From: an uncultured Alphaproteobacteria bacterium
Lineage (GTDB): Bacteria; Pseudomonadota; Alphaproteobacteria; Minwuiales; Minwuiaceae
Length of the DNA stretch: 7,930 nt
Assembly: GCA_913064755.1 (NCBI GenBank)
Contig: CAJYBQ010000131.1
Location: 1 to 7,930, forward strand
Reading direction: 5' to 3'
Shown: piece by piece, positions 1-7,001 of the stretch
Layout of the letters: every line of letters begins with the position of its first letter
Position numbering within the stretch: the stretch's first letter is position 1
Made by a program: the position numbers and the translations under genes
The notes under the pieces: generated by a model
Told to the model about the DNA's origin: nothing
Databases searched by the model: none
Seen by the model: only the letters and a program-made list of their open reading frames with translations

Positions 1-431
1 GGCGTGGCAAGGCAGGCGTGGAAGAGCTGCACCGGGCTCAGCTTTCGCGGGAAATGCACCGGCCCGTAATTGTTCGGGACATTGGGGACGACGAGGGGCA
101 GGCCGTAGGGTTCGCACCATGCCCGCGCGAGATGGTCCGAAGCGGCTTTGGATGCGGAATAGGGCGAGCGCGGGCTGTAGGGCGTGTCTTCGACGAAGAA
201 CCCTTCAGCGCCCAGCGAGCCGTAAACCTCATCGGTCGAGATGTGATGAAAGCGGAAGGCCGCCTTGGCCGCCGCGTCACATCCTGTCCAGTAGGCCCTG
301 GCCGCTTCCAGCATCTGGTAAGTGCCGACGATATTTGTGTCGATGAAGTCGGCCGGGCCGTCGATCGAGCGATCCACGTGGCTTTCGGCCGCCAAGTGCA
401 TCACGGCGTCGGGGCGATGGGCGGCGAGGAT
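1..431 (-). CDS. rfbB: dTDP-glucose 4,6-dehydratase, internal fragment (both ends missing)
   Basis: RfbB/RmlB converts dTDP-glucose to dTDP-4-keto-6-deoxyglucose in the cytoplasm, the second step of dTDP-rhamnose synthesis for surface polysaccharides. Read on the minus strand, an open frame gives the family hallmarks in order: HRPDAVMHLAAESHVDRS, then DFIDTNIVGTYQMLEAAR, then HHISTDEVYGSLG (the catalytic Thr-Asp-Glu), then SPYSASKAASDHL (the Tyr-x-x-x-Lys of extended short-chain dehydrogenases), then NNYGPVHFP. About 143 residues are visible, out of roughly 350 in the family. The N-terminal Rossmann GxxGxxG is missing because homology stops at the junction near 417-445, and the C-terminus runs off the window. 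The segment after NNYGP (PRKLSPVQLF) departs from the usual PEKLIPL, so a related nucleotide-sugar epimerase/dehydratase is possible. No other polysaccharide gene is nearby; the abrupt swap to infB suggests a chimeric join. Family sure, exact subfamily likely. Confidence 0.85.
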   Translation of the reverse strand, partial: MLAAHRPDAVMHLAAESHVDRSIDGPADFIDTNIVGTYQMLEAARAYWTGCDAAAKAAFRFHHISTDEVYGSLGAEGFFVEDTPYSPRSPYSASKAASDHLARAWCEPYGLPLVVPNVPNNYGPVHFPRKLSPVQLFHACLAT

Positions 432-445
432 CTGGCGGTCGAGAT
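410..445. other. Head-to-head junction between rfbB (minus) and infB (plus)
   Basis: On the minus strand, recognisable RfbB sequence extends up to about 431-440 (ILAAHRPDAVMH). On the plus strand, recognisable IF2 sequence begins at about 417-420 (GGEDLAVEISGLEGTNLDKL). The two homologies therefore meet or overlap by some 10-25 bases, and no intergenic DNA, insertion sequence or flanking repeat is visible between them. Both genes are cut internally. This is the pattern expected from a chimeric read or an assembly join at short shared sequence in inverted orientation; a true inversion is the less likely alternative because infB is essential. The exact breakpoint cannot be fixed without intact homologues. 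Confidence 0.75.
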
Positions 446-1517
446 CTCGGGCCTGGAGGGGACGAACCTCGACAAGTTGATCGCCGCCAGCCTGCTGCAG
501 TCCGAACTGCTGGAACTGAAGGCGAACCCGGATGGGGCCGCCAATGGTTCGGTTGTCGAGGCGCAGCTGGAACAGGGCCGCGGCGCCGTCGCGACCGTGC
601 TCCTGCAGGGCGGTACGCTCAGGACCGGTGACATCTTTGTCTGTGGCGCCACTTGGGGCCGTGTGCGGGCGCTGATCGACGATCAGGGCAACCGCATCAA
701 GGAAGCCCTGCCGGCACAGCCGGTCGAGGTCCTGGGCTTCAACGGCGCACCGGAAGCCGGTGACGAGTTCACGGTCGTCGAGGACGAGGGCAAGGCCCGC
801 GAGGTTGCCGAGTTCCGCGCCCGTCGTACCCGCGAACAGCTGGCCACGCAGGCTGGCCGGGGCACGCTGGAGCAGATGCTTTCTGCCATCAAGGAAGGCC
901 TGGCGGCGGAAGTGCCGATCCTGGTCAAGGGCGATGTGCAGGGCTCTGTCGAGGCGATCATCAATTCGGCCGACAAGCTTTCGACCGACGAGGTCAAGGC
1001 GCGCATCCTGCACGCCGGCGTGGGTGGCATCACCGAAACCGACGTCACGCTGGCCAAGTCGGCCGGTGCCGTGATCTTCGGCTTCAATTCCCGCCCGAAC
1101 CGCCAGGCCCGTGAAGCGGCCGAGCGCGATGGCGTCGACATTCGCTATTACAACGTCATCTACGAACTGACCGATGACCTGAAGGCGATGATGAGTGGCA
1201 TGCTTGCGCCCGAAGCCAGGGAAATCACCCTGGGCACGGCGGAAGTGCGCGAGGTCTTCAATATCACCAAGGTCGGCAAGATCGCCGGTTGCCTGGTCAT
1301 CGAAGGCGTCGTCAAGAAGGGTGCCGGTTATCGCCAGCTTCGCGACGGGATCGTGCTGCATGAAGGCAAGATCGCCTCACTGAAGCACTTCAAGGAAGAC
1401 GTGGCGGAAGTCCGGCAGGGATCCGAGTGCGGCATGTCGTTTGCCAATCACCAGGATATCCAGGAAAAGGACCAGATCGAGGTCTACCAGATCGAGGAAA
1501 TCGCCCGCTCGCTCTGA
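420..1517 (+). CDS. infB: Translation initiation factor IF-2, C-terminal part only (5'-truncated)
   Basis: IF-2 is the GTPase that places fMet-tRNA on the 30S subunit and promotes subunit joining. About 365 residues remain of a protein usually near 850-950 residues. Visible parts are the region just after the G-domain (LDKLIAASLLQSELLELKANP), the domain II beta-barrel (about 540-780, GGTLRTGDIFVCGATWGRVRAL), IF2 domain III (about 880-1215, VKGDVQGSVEAI and GVGGITETDV), and the C-terminal tRNA-binding barrel (about 1221-1514, GKIAGCLVIEGVVKKGA, then KHFKEDVAEVRQGSECG). The P-loop, DxxG and NKxD motifs are absent, so this piece cannot be a working IF-2. The frame stays open upstream to the window edge, but those bases are antisense to rfbB and are not IF2. 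It heads the rbfA-truB-rpsO-pnp cluster, as is normal. The normal ending IEVYQIEEIARSL and clean frame suggest a functional gene cut by the junction rather than a decayed one. Confidence 0.95.
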   Translation, partial: GGEDLAVEISGLEGTNLDKLIAASLLQSELLELKANPDGAANGSVVEAQLEQGRGAVATVLLQGGTLRTGDIFVCGATWGRVRALIDDQGNRIKEALPAQPVEVLGFNGAPEAGDEFTVVEDEGKAREVAEFRARRTREQLATQAGRGTLEQMLSAIKEGLAAEVPILVKGDVQGSVEAIINSADKLSTDEVKARILHAGVGGITETDVTLAKSAGAVIFGFNSRPNRQAREAAERDGVDIRYYNVIYELTDDLKAMMSGMLAPEAREITLGTAEVREVFNITKVGKIAGCLVIEGVVKKGAGYRQLRDGIVLHEGKIASLKHFKEDVAEVRQGSECGMSFANHQDIQEKDQIEVYQIEEIARSL

Positions 1518-1529
1518 TGCGGTTGATCG

Positions 1530-1554
1530 CGGGAAGGCCATGCAGGCCTTCCCG
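1530..1554 (+). other. Strong stem-loop in the infB-rbfA spacer
   Basis: A perfect 10-base-pair stem, CGGGAAGGCC at 1530-1539 paired with GGCCTTCCCG at 1545-1554, encloses a 5-base loop (ATGCA). It starts 12 bases after the infB stop. No T-run follows, so it does not look like a full intrinsic terminator. It is more likely an mRNA processing or stabilising hairpin, or a partial attenuator that lowers rbfA relative to infB. The structure is plain in the sequence; the role is inference. Confidence 0.6.
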
Positions 1555-1613
1555 TACTTCCCGCCAGGCCCAACCTTCCCGGTGACTGGTCCCGGGGATT
1601 GGACAGGTATCAT

Positions 1614-2066
1614 ATGGCCAAGCGAAAGAATGTTGCTGGTGATGCACCGGGGACGCGGCAGCTGCGTGTCGGTGAACTGATCCGGCATGCCCTGTCGGAA
1701 ATCCTGCAGCGCGACGAGATTCGTGACCCGGATGTGTCCGGCCGATCGATCACGGTGACCGAAGTGACGGTTTCTCCCGACATGCGCAATGCCACTGCCT
1801 ACGTGGAGCCGCTGGGCGGGCAGGATGTCGAAGGCGTGCTGGCCGGGCTGAACCGGTCCACCAGCTATCTCTCGGGTCGGATTGCCCGGTCCGTGCACAT
1901 GAAGTATGCGCCGCGCCTGACGTTCCATCGCGACAGGTCGTTCGACAATGCCAGCCACATCGACGCCGTGATGCGTGCCGCCCGCGCGGATGACGAGCGC
2001 AGGCTGAAGGCCAGGCAGGCACGGTCGGATGTCCGCGAAGATCCGAAGGCCGACAATGGGGCGTAG
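1614..2066 (+). CDS. rbfA: 30S ribosome-binding factor A
   Basis: RbfA is a cytoplasmic assembly factor that binds immature 30S subunits and helps late 16S rRNA 5'-end maturation and cold adaptation. The 150-residue product matches the family: RVGELIRHALSEIL near the N-terminus, VTEVTVSPDMRNATAYVEPLGG in the middle, the STSYLSGRIAR segment of the KH-like fold, and MKYAPRLTFHRDRSFDNASHID toward the end, followed by a charged tail of about 25 residues. I chose ATG 1614 because a GGACAGG ribosome-binding site lies at 1601-1607 and MAKRKN resembles other RbfA starts; an in-frame TTG at 1599 would add five residues. It lies 96 bases after infB, and its last 11 bases overlap truB, pointing to translational coupling. 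The product is ordinary and the call secure. Confidence 0.95.
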   Translation: MAKRKNVAGDAPGTRQLRVGELIRHALSEILQRDEIRDPDVSGRSITVTEVTVSPDMRNATAYVEPLGGQDVEGVLAGLNRSTSYLSGRIARSVHMKYAPRLTFHRDRSFDNASHIDAVMRAARADDERRLKARQARSDVREDPKADNGA

Positions 2067-2961
2067 GCGTCGCGGCGATCATGTCAGCGGCTGGCTGGTG
2101 CTGGACAAGCCGGTCGGCCCGACATCAACGGATGCGGTCAACAAGTGCCGCCGCCTGTTGAACGCGCAGAAGGCCGGGCATGCGGGCACGCTGGACCCGC
2201 TCGCCAGCGGCATCCTACCCATCGCCTTCGGCGAGGCCACGAAATGCATCAATTTCCTGACCGATGCCTCGAAGACCTATCGCTTCCACATCCGCGTCGG
2301 CGCCTCCACGACCACCGATGACGGGGAAGGGGAGGTCGTTGCGGAGAGTGATGCGCGACCGGACGCGGATCAGATCAGGGCTATGCTGGACCGTTTCACC
2401 GGCGATATCGCGCAGGTGCCACCGGCCTTTTCGGCGATCAAGATCGACGGACAGCGGGCCTATGACCTGGCCCGGGACGGGCGTCCGCCGGAGATGAAGG
2501 CCCGCGAGGTTCACGTGGAAAGCCTCGAATTCCTCGGCATGACGGATGCCGACAATGCCGAGATGGAGATGGTCTGTGGCAAGGGCACCTATGTCCGGTC
2601 GCTGGCCCGCGATATCGGCGGGGTTCTGGGTATTCCCGCACATGCGAGTTCGATCCGCCGGACCGCGGTTGGCGGCTTCACCGAGGCCGGTTCAATTTCG
2701 CTGGAAACCTTTGAGGGCCTGTGCCATAAGCGCAGCGGCCTTGAGGCCCTGAAACCTGTCGAGACCGCGCTGGACGACATCCCGGCCCTGGCCGTGACAG
2801 GCGAACAGGCTGACCGTATGAAGCATGGTCAGGCTGTCAGGGTGCTGAATTTCACGTACCGCGATGATGAACTCATTTGCGCCATGCATGATCAACGGCC
2901 TGTGGCGTTGGCCCGATATCGGGCCGAGTGGGTTGAGCCGATACGTGTGTTCAATTTCTGA
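2056..2961 (+). CDS. truB: tRNA pseudouridine(55) synthase
   Basis: TruB converts U55 in the T-loop of nearly all tRNAs to pseudouridine and also acts as a tRNA chaperone. The 301-residue product shows GWLVLDKPVGPTS at the N-terminus; GHAGTLDPLASG, whose Asp47 is the catalytic residue (Asp48 in E. coli); FGEATK; SKTYRF with the conserved active-site Tyr75; VPPAFSAIKIDGQRAYDLAR; and GKGTYVRSLARDIG. A smaller C-terminal RNA-binding region follows. I prefer ATG 2056 (MGRRRRG) because GAAGG at 2045-2049 sits 6 bases upstream and alphaproteobacterial TruB proteins commonly begin in this way; ATG 2029 would add nine residues and a 38-base overlap with rbfA. Overlap of the reading frames suggests coupled translation. 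All key residues are present. Confidence 0.96.
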   Translation: MGRRRRGDHVSGWLVLDKPVGPTSTDAVNKCRRLLNAQKAGHAGTLDPLASGILPIAFGEATKCINFLTDASKTYRFHIRVGASTTTDDGEGEVVAESDARPDADQIRAMLDRFTGDIAQVPPAFSAIKIDGQRAYDLARDGRPPEMKAREVHVESLEFLGMTDADNAEMEMVCGKGTYVRSLARDIGGVLGIPAHASSIRRTAVGGFTEAGSISLETFEGLCHKRSGLEALKPVETALDDIPALAVTGEQADRMKHGQAVRVLNFTYRDDELICAMHDQRPVALARYRAEWVEPIRVFNF

Positions 2962-2977
2962 CCGGATATGCCCGGTC
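2960..2977 (+). other. Small stem-loop at the truB stop, before rpsO
   Basis: GACCGG at 2960-2965 pairs with CCGGTC at 2972-2977 around a 6-base loop. It overlaps the truB stop codon and ends 13 bases before the rpsO ribosome-binding site. There is no T-run. S15 represses its own mRNA in several bacteria through leader structures, so a regulatory role is conceivable, but the stem is short and chance is possible in such GC-rich DNA. Confidence 0.3.
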
Positions 2978-2990
2978 AACATGACTTGAT

Positions 2991-2995
2991 GGAGG
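2991..2995 (+). promoter_or_regulatory. Ribosome-binding site of rpsO
   Basis: GGAGG lies 6 bases before ATG 3002. It is the best-matching Shine-Dalgarno sequence of the cluster, as expected for a highly made ribosomal protein, and it fixes the rpsO start. Confidence 0.8.
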
Positions 2996-3001
2996 TACCC
3001 G

Positions 3002-3271
3002 ATGTCGATTACGCCCGAGCGCAAAGCCGAGCTTATTGCCGAATATGGCCGTGGTGAAGGGGACACCGGTTCCCCCGAAGTGCAGGTCGCTATCCTGACT
3101 CAGCGGATCGTGACCCTGACGGACCATTTCAAGGCCCACAAGAAGGACAACCACTCGCGCCGCGGTCTTCTGACCATGGTCAGCCAGCGGCGGTCGCTTC
3201 TCGACTACCTGAAGAACAAGGACGATGCCCGTTACCGGGATCTCATCTCACGACTCGGCCTGCGTCGCTGA
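3002..3271 (+). CDS. rpsO: 30S ribosomal protein S15
   Basis: S15 binds the central domain of 16S rRNA early in 30S assembly and forms an intersubunit bridge. The 89-residue length equals the family norm. The family signature is complete: GDTGSPEVQVAILTQRI near residue 21, LTDHFKAHKKDNHSRRGLL with the rRNA-contacting His and Arg residues, MVSQRRSLLDYLK, and the ending RYRDLISRLGLRR. It lies 40 bases after truB and 126 bases before pnp; the rpsO-pnp pairing is widely conserved. S15 autoregulation is known in several bacteria, but I cannot recognise a described leader here beyond the weak stem at 2960-2977. Confidence 0.98.
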   Translation: MSITPERKAELIAEYGRGEGDTGSPEVQVAILTQRIVTLTDHFKAHKKDNHSRRGLLTMVSQRRSLLDYLKNKDDARYRDLISRLGLRR

Positions 3272-3280
3272 TCGTGGCCG

Positions 3281-3339
3281 TTCGACCAATGGCGGTCGGA
3301 CAAGCGGGACAGATTGATGGCGGATCGGGCACGGGTCCG
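3281..3339 (+). other. Two stem-loops in the rpsO-pnp spacer
   Basis: TTCGACC at 3281-3287 pairs with GGTCGGA at 3294-3300 (one G-U pair, 6-base loop). CGGATC at 3321-3326 pairs with GGTCCG at 3334-3339 (one G-U pair, 7-base loop). Neither is followed by a T-run, so read-through to pnp is expected. In E. coli the pnp leader forms a hairpin cut by RNase III and then used by PNPase for autocontrol; these stems occupy the equivalent place but are shorter. The rest of the 126-base spacer holds a GGAAGG at 3381-3386 and a purine-rich AGAGAAG just before the pnp start. Confidence 0.4.
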
Positions 3340-3397
3340 GTTCGCCTGCTGTCATTTGTGCGGCGGGTTGGTCCGTCGCAGGAAGGTTTAAGAGAAG

Positions 3398-5575
3398 ATG
3401 TTTGATATACACCGCAAGGAACTCGACTGGGGCGGGCGCAAGCTCGTGCTGGAAACGGGCAAGGTTGCGCGCCAGGCGACGGGTGCCGTCATGGCCACCT
3501 ATGGTGAGACCATGGTGCTCTGCACCGTCGTGGGCAGCAAGACCGCCAAGGAAGGCCAGGATTTCTTTCCCCTGACCGTGAACTACCAGGAGAAGGCCTT
3601 TGCCGCGGGCAAGATCCCCGGTGGCTTCTTCAAGCGCGAGGCCCGTCCGTCCGATGCCGAGACGCTGACCTGCCGCCTGATCGACCGCCCGGTCCGTCCG
3701 CTGTTCGCCGATGGCTTCAAGAATGACACGCAGATCATCTGCACGGTGCTGCAGCACGACCTCGAGAACGATCCCGATATCGTTGCCCTGGTCGGTGCCT
3801 CCGCCGCGCTGACGATTTCCGGCCTGCCCTTCATGGGTCCGCTGGGTGCCTGCCGGGTCGGCTTCGCCAATGGCGAATACGTGCTGAACCCGACGCTGGA
3901 ACAGATGGCCGATACCAAGCTGGACCTGGTCGTCGCCGGCACGCAGGACGCCGTGATGATGGTGGAATCCGAGGCTGACGAGCTGTCGGAAGAGGAAATG
4001 CTGGGCGCCGTGACCTTCGGGCACAAGGCCTTCCAGCCGGTGATCGACGCGATCATCGACCTGGCCGAAACCGCGGCGAAGGAGCCGTGGGCCGAGCCGG
4101 CACCGCTGTATTCCGAAGCCCTGGCCGCCCAGGTTGCCGAGATTGCCCGTGCCGACCTGGCCGAAGCCTACACCATCAAGGTGAAGGCCCCGCGCCAGGA
4201 AGCCGTATCCGCCGCCAAGGCGAAGGTGATGGCCGCGCTTGGCGATCATGAAGAAGGCGGCATGGCCGTCGCTTCGGCCTTCAAGGCGCTGGAGAAGAAC
4301 ACGGTGCGCCGCTCGATCCTGGACACCGGCTACCGTATCGCCGGTCGTGACACCAAGACGGTGCGCCCGATCGAATGCGAGAGCGGCATCCTGCCGCGTG
4401 CACATGGCTCCGCCCTGTTCACCCGCGGCGAGACCCAGGCCCTGGTCGTGACCACCCTTGGTACCGGCCAGGACGAGCAGATCATCGACGCGCTGGTCGG
4501 TGAGAGCCGTCAGCACTTCATGCTGCATTACAACTTCCCGCCGTACTCGGTCGGCGAGACCAGTTTCCGCATGGGTCCGGGCCGTCGCGAGATCGGCCAT
4601 GGCAAGCTGGCGTGGCGTGCCCTGCACCCGCTGATGCCTGCCAAGGATGAGTTCCCCTACACGATCCGTATCGTGTCGGAAGTGACTGAAGCCAACGGCT
4701 CCTCGTCCATGGCGACGGTCTGCGGTTCGTCGCTGGCCATGATGGATGCGGGCGTTCCGCTGCGCCGTCCGGTCGCGGGCATTGCCATGGGCCTGATCCT
4801 GGAGGGCGAGGAATTCGCCGTCCTGTCAGACATCATCGGCGATGAGGATCACCTGGGCGACATGGACTTCAAGGTCGCGGGCACCGAGGCCGGTGTCACG
4901 TCGCTGCAGATGGACATCAAGATTGCCGGCATTACCGAGGAGATCATGAAGATCGCCCTGGCGCAGGCACACGATGGCCGCAACCACATCCTCGGCAAGA
5001 TGGCCAGCGCCATCACGTCGGAACGTGAGGAACTGCGTGACACCGCACCGCGCATCACGCTGATCAAGGTCCCGACCGACAAGATCCGCGATGTCATCGG
5101 TACCGGCGGCAAGGTGATACGCGAGATCACGGAGCAGACCGGCTGCAAGATCGACATCGATGATGACGGTTCCATCAAGGTTGCCTCGTCGAACAGCGAA
5201 GCCGCCGAGAAGGCCATCAACTGGATCAAGTCGATCACGGCGGAGCCGGAAGTCGGTGCCATCTACAAGGGCAAGGTCGTCAAGACCATGGACTTTGGTG
5301 CCTTCATCAACTTCTTCGGCCCGCGCGACGGGCTGGTCCACATTTCCGAGCTGAAGGACGGCCGCACCGAGAAGGTGACGGACGTTGCCAACGAAGGCGA
5401 CGAAGTCTGGGTCAAGCTGCTGGACGTGGATGACCGTGGCAAGGTTCGCCTGTCCATGCGCTACGTGAACCAGGAGACCGGTGAGGAGATCGAGGGCGTC
5501 GAGCCCCTGCCGCAGCGGGAACGCAGCGGTGGCGGTGGTCGGGGCGGCGACCGGCCGCGTCGTCGTCGCGACTGA
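3398..5575 (+). CDS. pnp: Polyribonucleotide nucleotidyltransferase (PNPase)
   Basis: PNPase degrades RNA 3' to 5' by phosphorolysis, can add 3' tails, and acts as a trimer, often within an RNA degradosome. The 725-residue product has the full domain order: first RNase PH domain (about 12-145, with GGFFKREARPSDAETL and RLIDRPVRPLF), an alpha-helical linker, second RNase PH domain (about 325-530, with GRREIGHGKLAWRAL), KH domain (about 551-610, with VIGTGGKVIREI), and S1 domain (about 619-690, with GKVVKTMDFGAFI). GDEDHLGDMDFKV carries Asp482 and Asp488, matching the metal-binding Asp486 and Asp492 of E. coli. The last 20 or so residues form a Gly/Arg-rich basic tail, probably an extra RNA contact. 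ATG 3398 gives the normal MFDIHRKELDWGG start. It is the last gene of the cluster and is followed by a strong terminator. Nothing is missing. Confidence 0.98.
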   Translation: MFDIHRKELDWGGRKLVLETGKVARQATGAVMATYGETMVLCTVVGSKTAKEGQDFFPLTVNYQEKAFAAGKIPGGFFKREARPSDAETLTCRLIDRPVRPLFADGFKNDTQIICTVLQHDLENDPDIVALVGASAALTISGLPFMGPLGACRVGFANGEYVLNPTLEQMADTKLDLVVAGTQDAVMMVESEADELSEEEMLGAVTFGHKAFQPVIDAIIDLAETAAKEPWAEPAPLYSEALAAQVAEIARADLAEAYTIKVKAPRQEAVSAAKAKVMAALGDHEEGGMAVASAFKALEKNTVRRSILDTGYRIAGRDTKTVRPIECESGILPRAHGSALFTRGETQALVVTTLGTGQDEQIIDALVGESRQHFMLHYNFPPYSVGETSFRMGPGRREIGHGKLAWRALHPLMPAKDEFPYTIRIVSEVTEANGSSSMATVCGSSLAMMDAGVPLRRPVAGIAMGLILEGEEFAVLSDIIGDEDHLGDMDFKVAGTEAGVTSLQMDIKIAGITEEIMKIALAQAHDGRNHILGKMASAITSEREELRDTAPRITLIKVPTDKIRDVIGTGGKVIREITEQTGCKIDIDDDGSIKVASSNSEAAEKAINWIKSITAEPEVGAIYKGKVVKTMDFGAFINFFGPRDGLVHISELKDGRTEKVTDVANEGDEVWVKLLDVDDRGKVRLSMRYVNQETGEEIEGVEPLPQRERSGGGGRGGDRPRRRRD

Positions 5576-5600
5576 TCCTTCGACCGATCAGACCAGGATG

Positions 5601-5633
5601 AAGGGGTCCGGCACCACGTGTCGGGCCCCTTTT
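5601..5633 (+). terminator. Intrinsic terminator of the infB-pnp cluster
   Basis: A 14-base-pair stem, 5601-5614 (AAGGGGTCCGGCAC) with 5618-5631 (GTGTCGGGCCCCTT), has two G-U pairs and a 3-base loop. The descending arm ends in a TTTT run (5630-5633) followed by CTGTT. It sits 25 bases after the pnp stop and 40 bases before the 3' end of the convergent DUF2254 gene. The opposite strand has only a short A-derived run, so it works mainly for pnp. Confidence 0.88.
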
Positions 5634-5673
5634 CTGTTGCGGCAGGTACAGGTTGCCGGGGGAGGGCTGGCCG

Positions 5674-6954
5674 TCAGGACCGGTAGGCCCGGGTCTCGCG
5701 CAGGTTCGCGGCCAGTCGCTCCACGCGTTCGATCTCGTCCGTCAGCTGCAGCGACTTGCGCGCGCGTTCCATGGCCAGTTCCGAGTGTCGCTTCGCCTCG
5801 GAGCGCAGGTCTGGATGGTCGGAGGCATAGAGGGCGCCGAGGCCGTTCTGCAGGGCGATGTGGATGTCCACGTGGCTGGCACCATCGCGCGCGATCGGAA
5901 TGAACATGTCGTTGAACAGATCGGCGATCAGCAGCGGCGGAATCCAGACCCTGGGGAAGCGCGGCTCCGGCGCCTCGGCCGAGACTTCCTTCTGGCCCCA
6001 GACCAGCAACAGGCGAATGGCCCGGGCCAGGATGTCCTTTGCCGTCCCGGAATCATTGACGGCCGATGACAGCGCCTTCGATGCGATCTCCGACAGGACG
6101 ACCAGGCCGAAGCGCGGGTCCTGATCGAATGACCGGTCCCGACCGATCTCGAAGGCCTTGCGTATCGGCTTCAGGTCGTGGTCCTCGGGAAAGCCCTTCA
6201 GGTATGCGATGGGCATTGCCGGATGGACGAACTGGCCGGGCAGGACGGCAACATAGATTTCACCCTTGGCAGACTCTGCCGCGGCGGACAGGTGGTCGGC
6301 GGCCAGGTGGCGCAGATAGCCGATCAGTTCCGTGTAGACCGGCCGTGCGTCGTCGGGGATGTCGCTGGCAGGGTCGTTCAGGATACGCCCCCCCATGGCC
6401 ATGTTGCCGACGCGGTTGTGGATCGCGGTATAGGTTGCGCGCTCCACCCGTGTCGTGGTGTCGGATATCCGTCCGAGGCTGGACAGGTGTTCGATCCAGC
6501 GGAACAGGGTGAACACGATCAGCGCGATGACGGCGACCGTCACGCCATAGACGGCGACCAGGCCCGAATTGCCGTAGACACCGGCGTTCATGGCGATGAT
6601 GCCGACAAGCGCGTAGACGAATGTGCCCAGGAAGGTGGCGAGCACGTTCTGGCTGGTGGTGTCCTGCATCAACAGGGCGGTTGCCCGCGGTGTGCCGTTG
6701 GTTGCGGCGGCGGAATAGGCGGAGACCATGACGCTGAGCGAGAAGGTCGTCACGGCCAGCATGCTGGACGCGAGGAAGTTGAGGATGTCGCCAACCGCGG
6801 ATGCGCCGATGCGTTCCGCCAGCCGTTCGGGCACCAGCGGATCAAGCAGGGCCGACACCAGCGCGGTGGCAATGGCCAGCAGGCAGAAGAAGGAGACACG
6901 GATCCAGAGCTTCCGGGACAGTTGCAGCAGCAGCCAACGCCATTTCGATATCAC
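5674..6954 (-). CDS. DUF2254 family membrane protein of unknown function
   Basis: The function of this family is not established. The product has about 426 residues. The N-terminal third holds four predicted membrane helices, at about residues 21-37, 54-80, 104-126 and 131-153. A long soluble domain follows, with the family hallmark near residues 281-304 (DPRFGLVVLSEIASKALS, then AVNDSGTA). The last 50 residues are rich in Glu, Arg and Lys and may form a coiled coil. I place the start at GTG 6954 because AAGGA (6962-6966 on the minus strand) lies 7 bases before it and MISKWRWLLLQLSRKLW resembles other members; a GTG at 6978 would add eight residues but lacks a good ribosome-binding site. The gene is alone on its strand, convergent to pnp and divergent from ftsB, with base composition like its neighbours. 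It is probably an inner-membrane protein; a channel or transport role would be speculation. Confidence 0.85.
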   Translation of the reverse strand: MISKWRWLLLQLSRKLWIRVSFFCLLAIATALVSALLDPLVPERLAERIGASAVGDILNFLASSMLAVTTFSLSVMVSAYSAAATNGTPRATALLMQDTTSQNVLATFLGTFVYALVGIIAMNAGVYGNSGLVAVYGVTVAVIALIVFTLFRWIEHLSSLGRISDTTTRVERATYTAIHNRVGNMAMGGRILNDPASDIPDDARPVYTELIGYLRHLAADHLSAAAESAKGEIYVAVLPGQFVHPAMPIAYLKGFPEDHDLKPIRKAFEIGRDRSFDQDPRFGLVVLSEIASKALSSAVNDSGTAKDILARAIRLLLVWGQKEVSAEAPEPRFPRVWIPPLLIADLFNDMFIPIARDGASHVDIHIALQNGLGALYASDHPDLRSEAKRHSELAMERARKSLQLTDEIERVERLAANLRETRAYRS

Positions 6955-7001
6955 TTGCCTGTCCTTGCGTTCTTGCACCCCGGCGGACCTGCCGTGTCAT
7001 G

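Noticed and set aside
1377..1958. 193-residue minus-strand open frame over the infB end and rbfA
   Set aside because: It crosses two real plus-strand genes and the hairpin spacer, and shows no family resemblance; it is a shadow frame.
3248..4627. 459-residue open frame on the minus strand opposite rpsO/pnp
   Set aside because: It is antisense to the strongly conserved pnp frame, is rich in His, Gly and Arg without any recognisable motif, and is a common by-product of GC-rich codon use.
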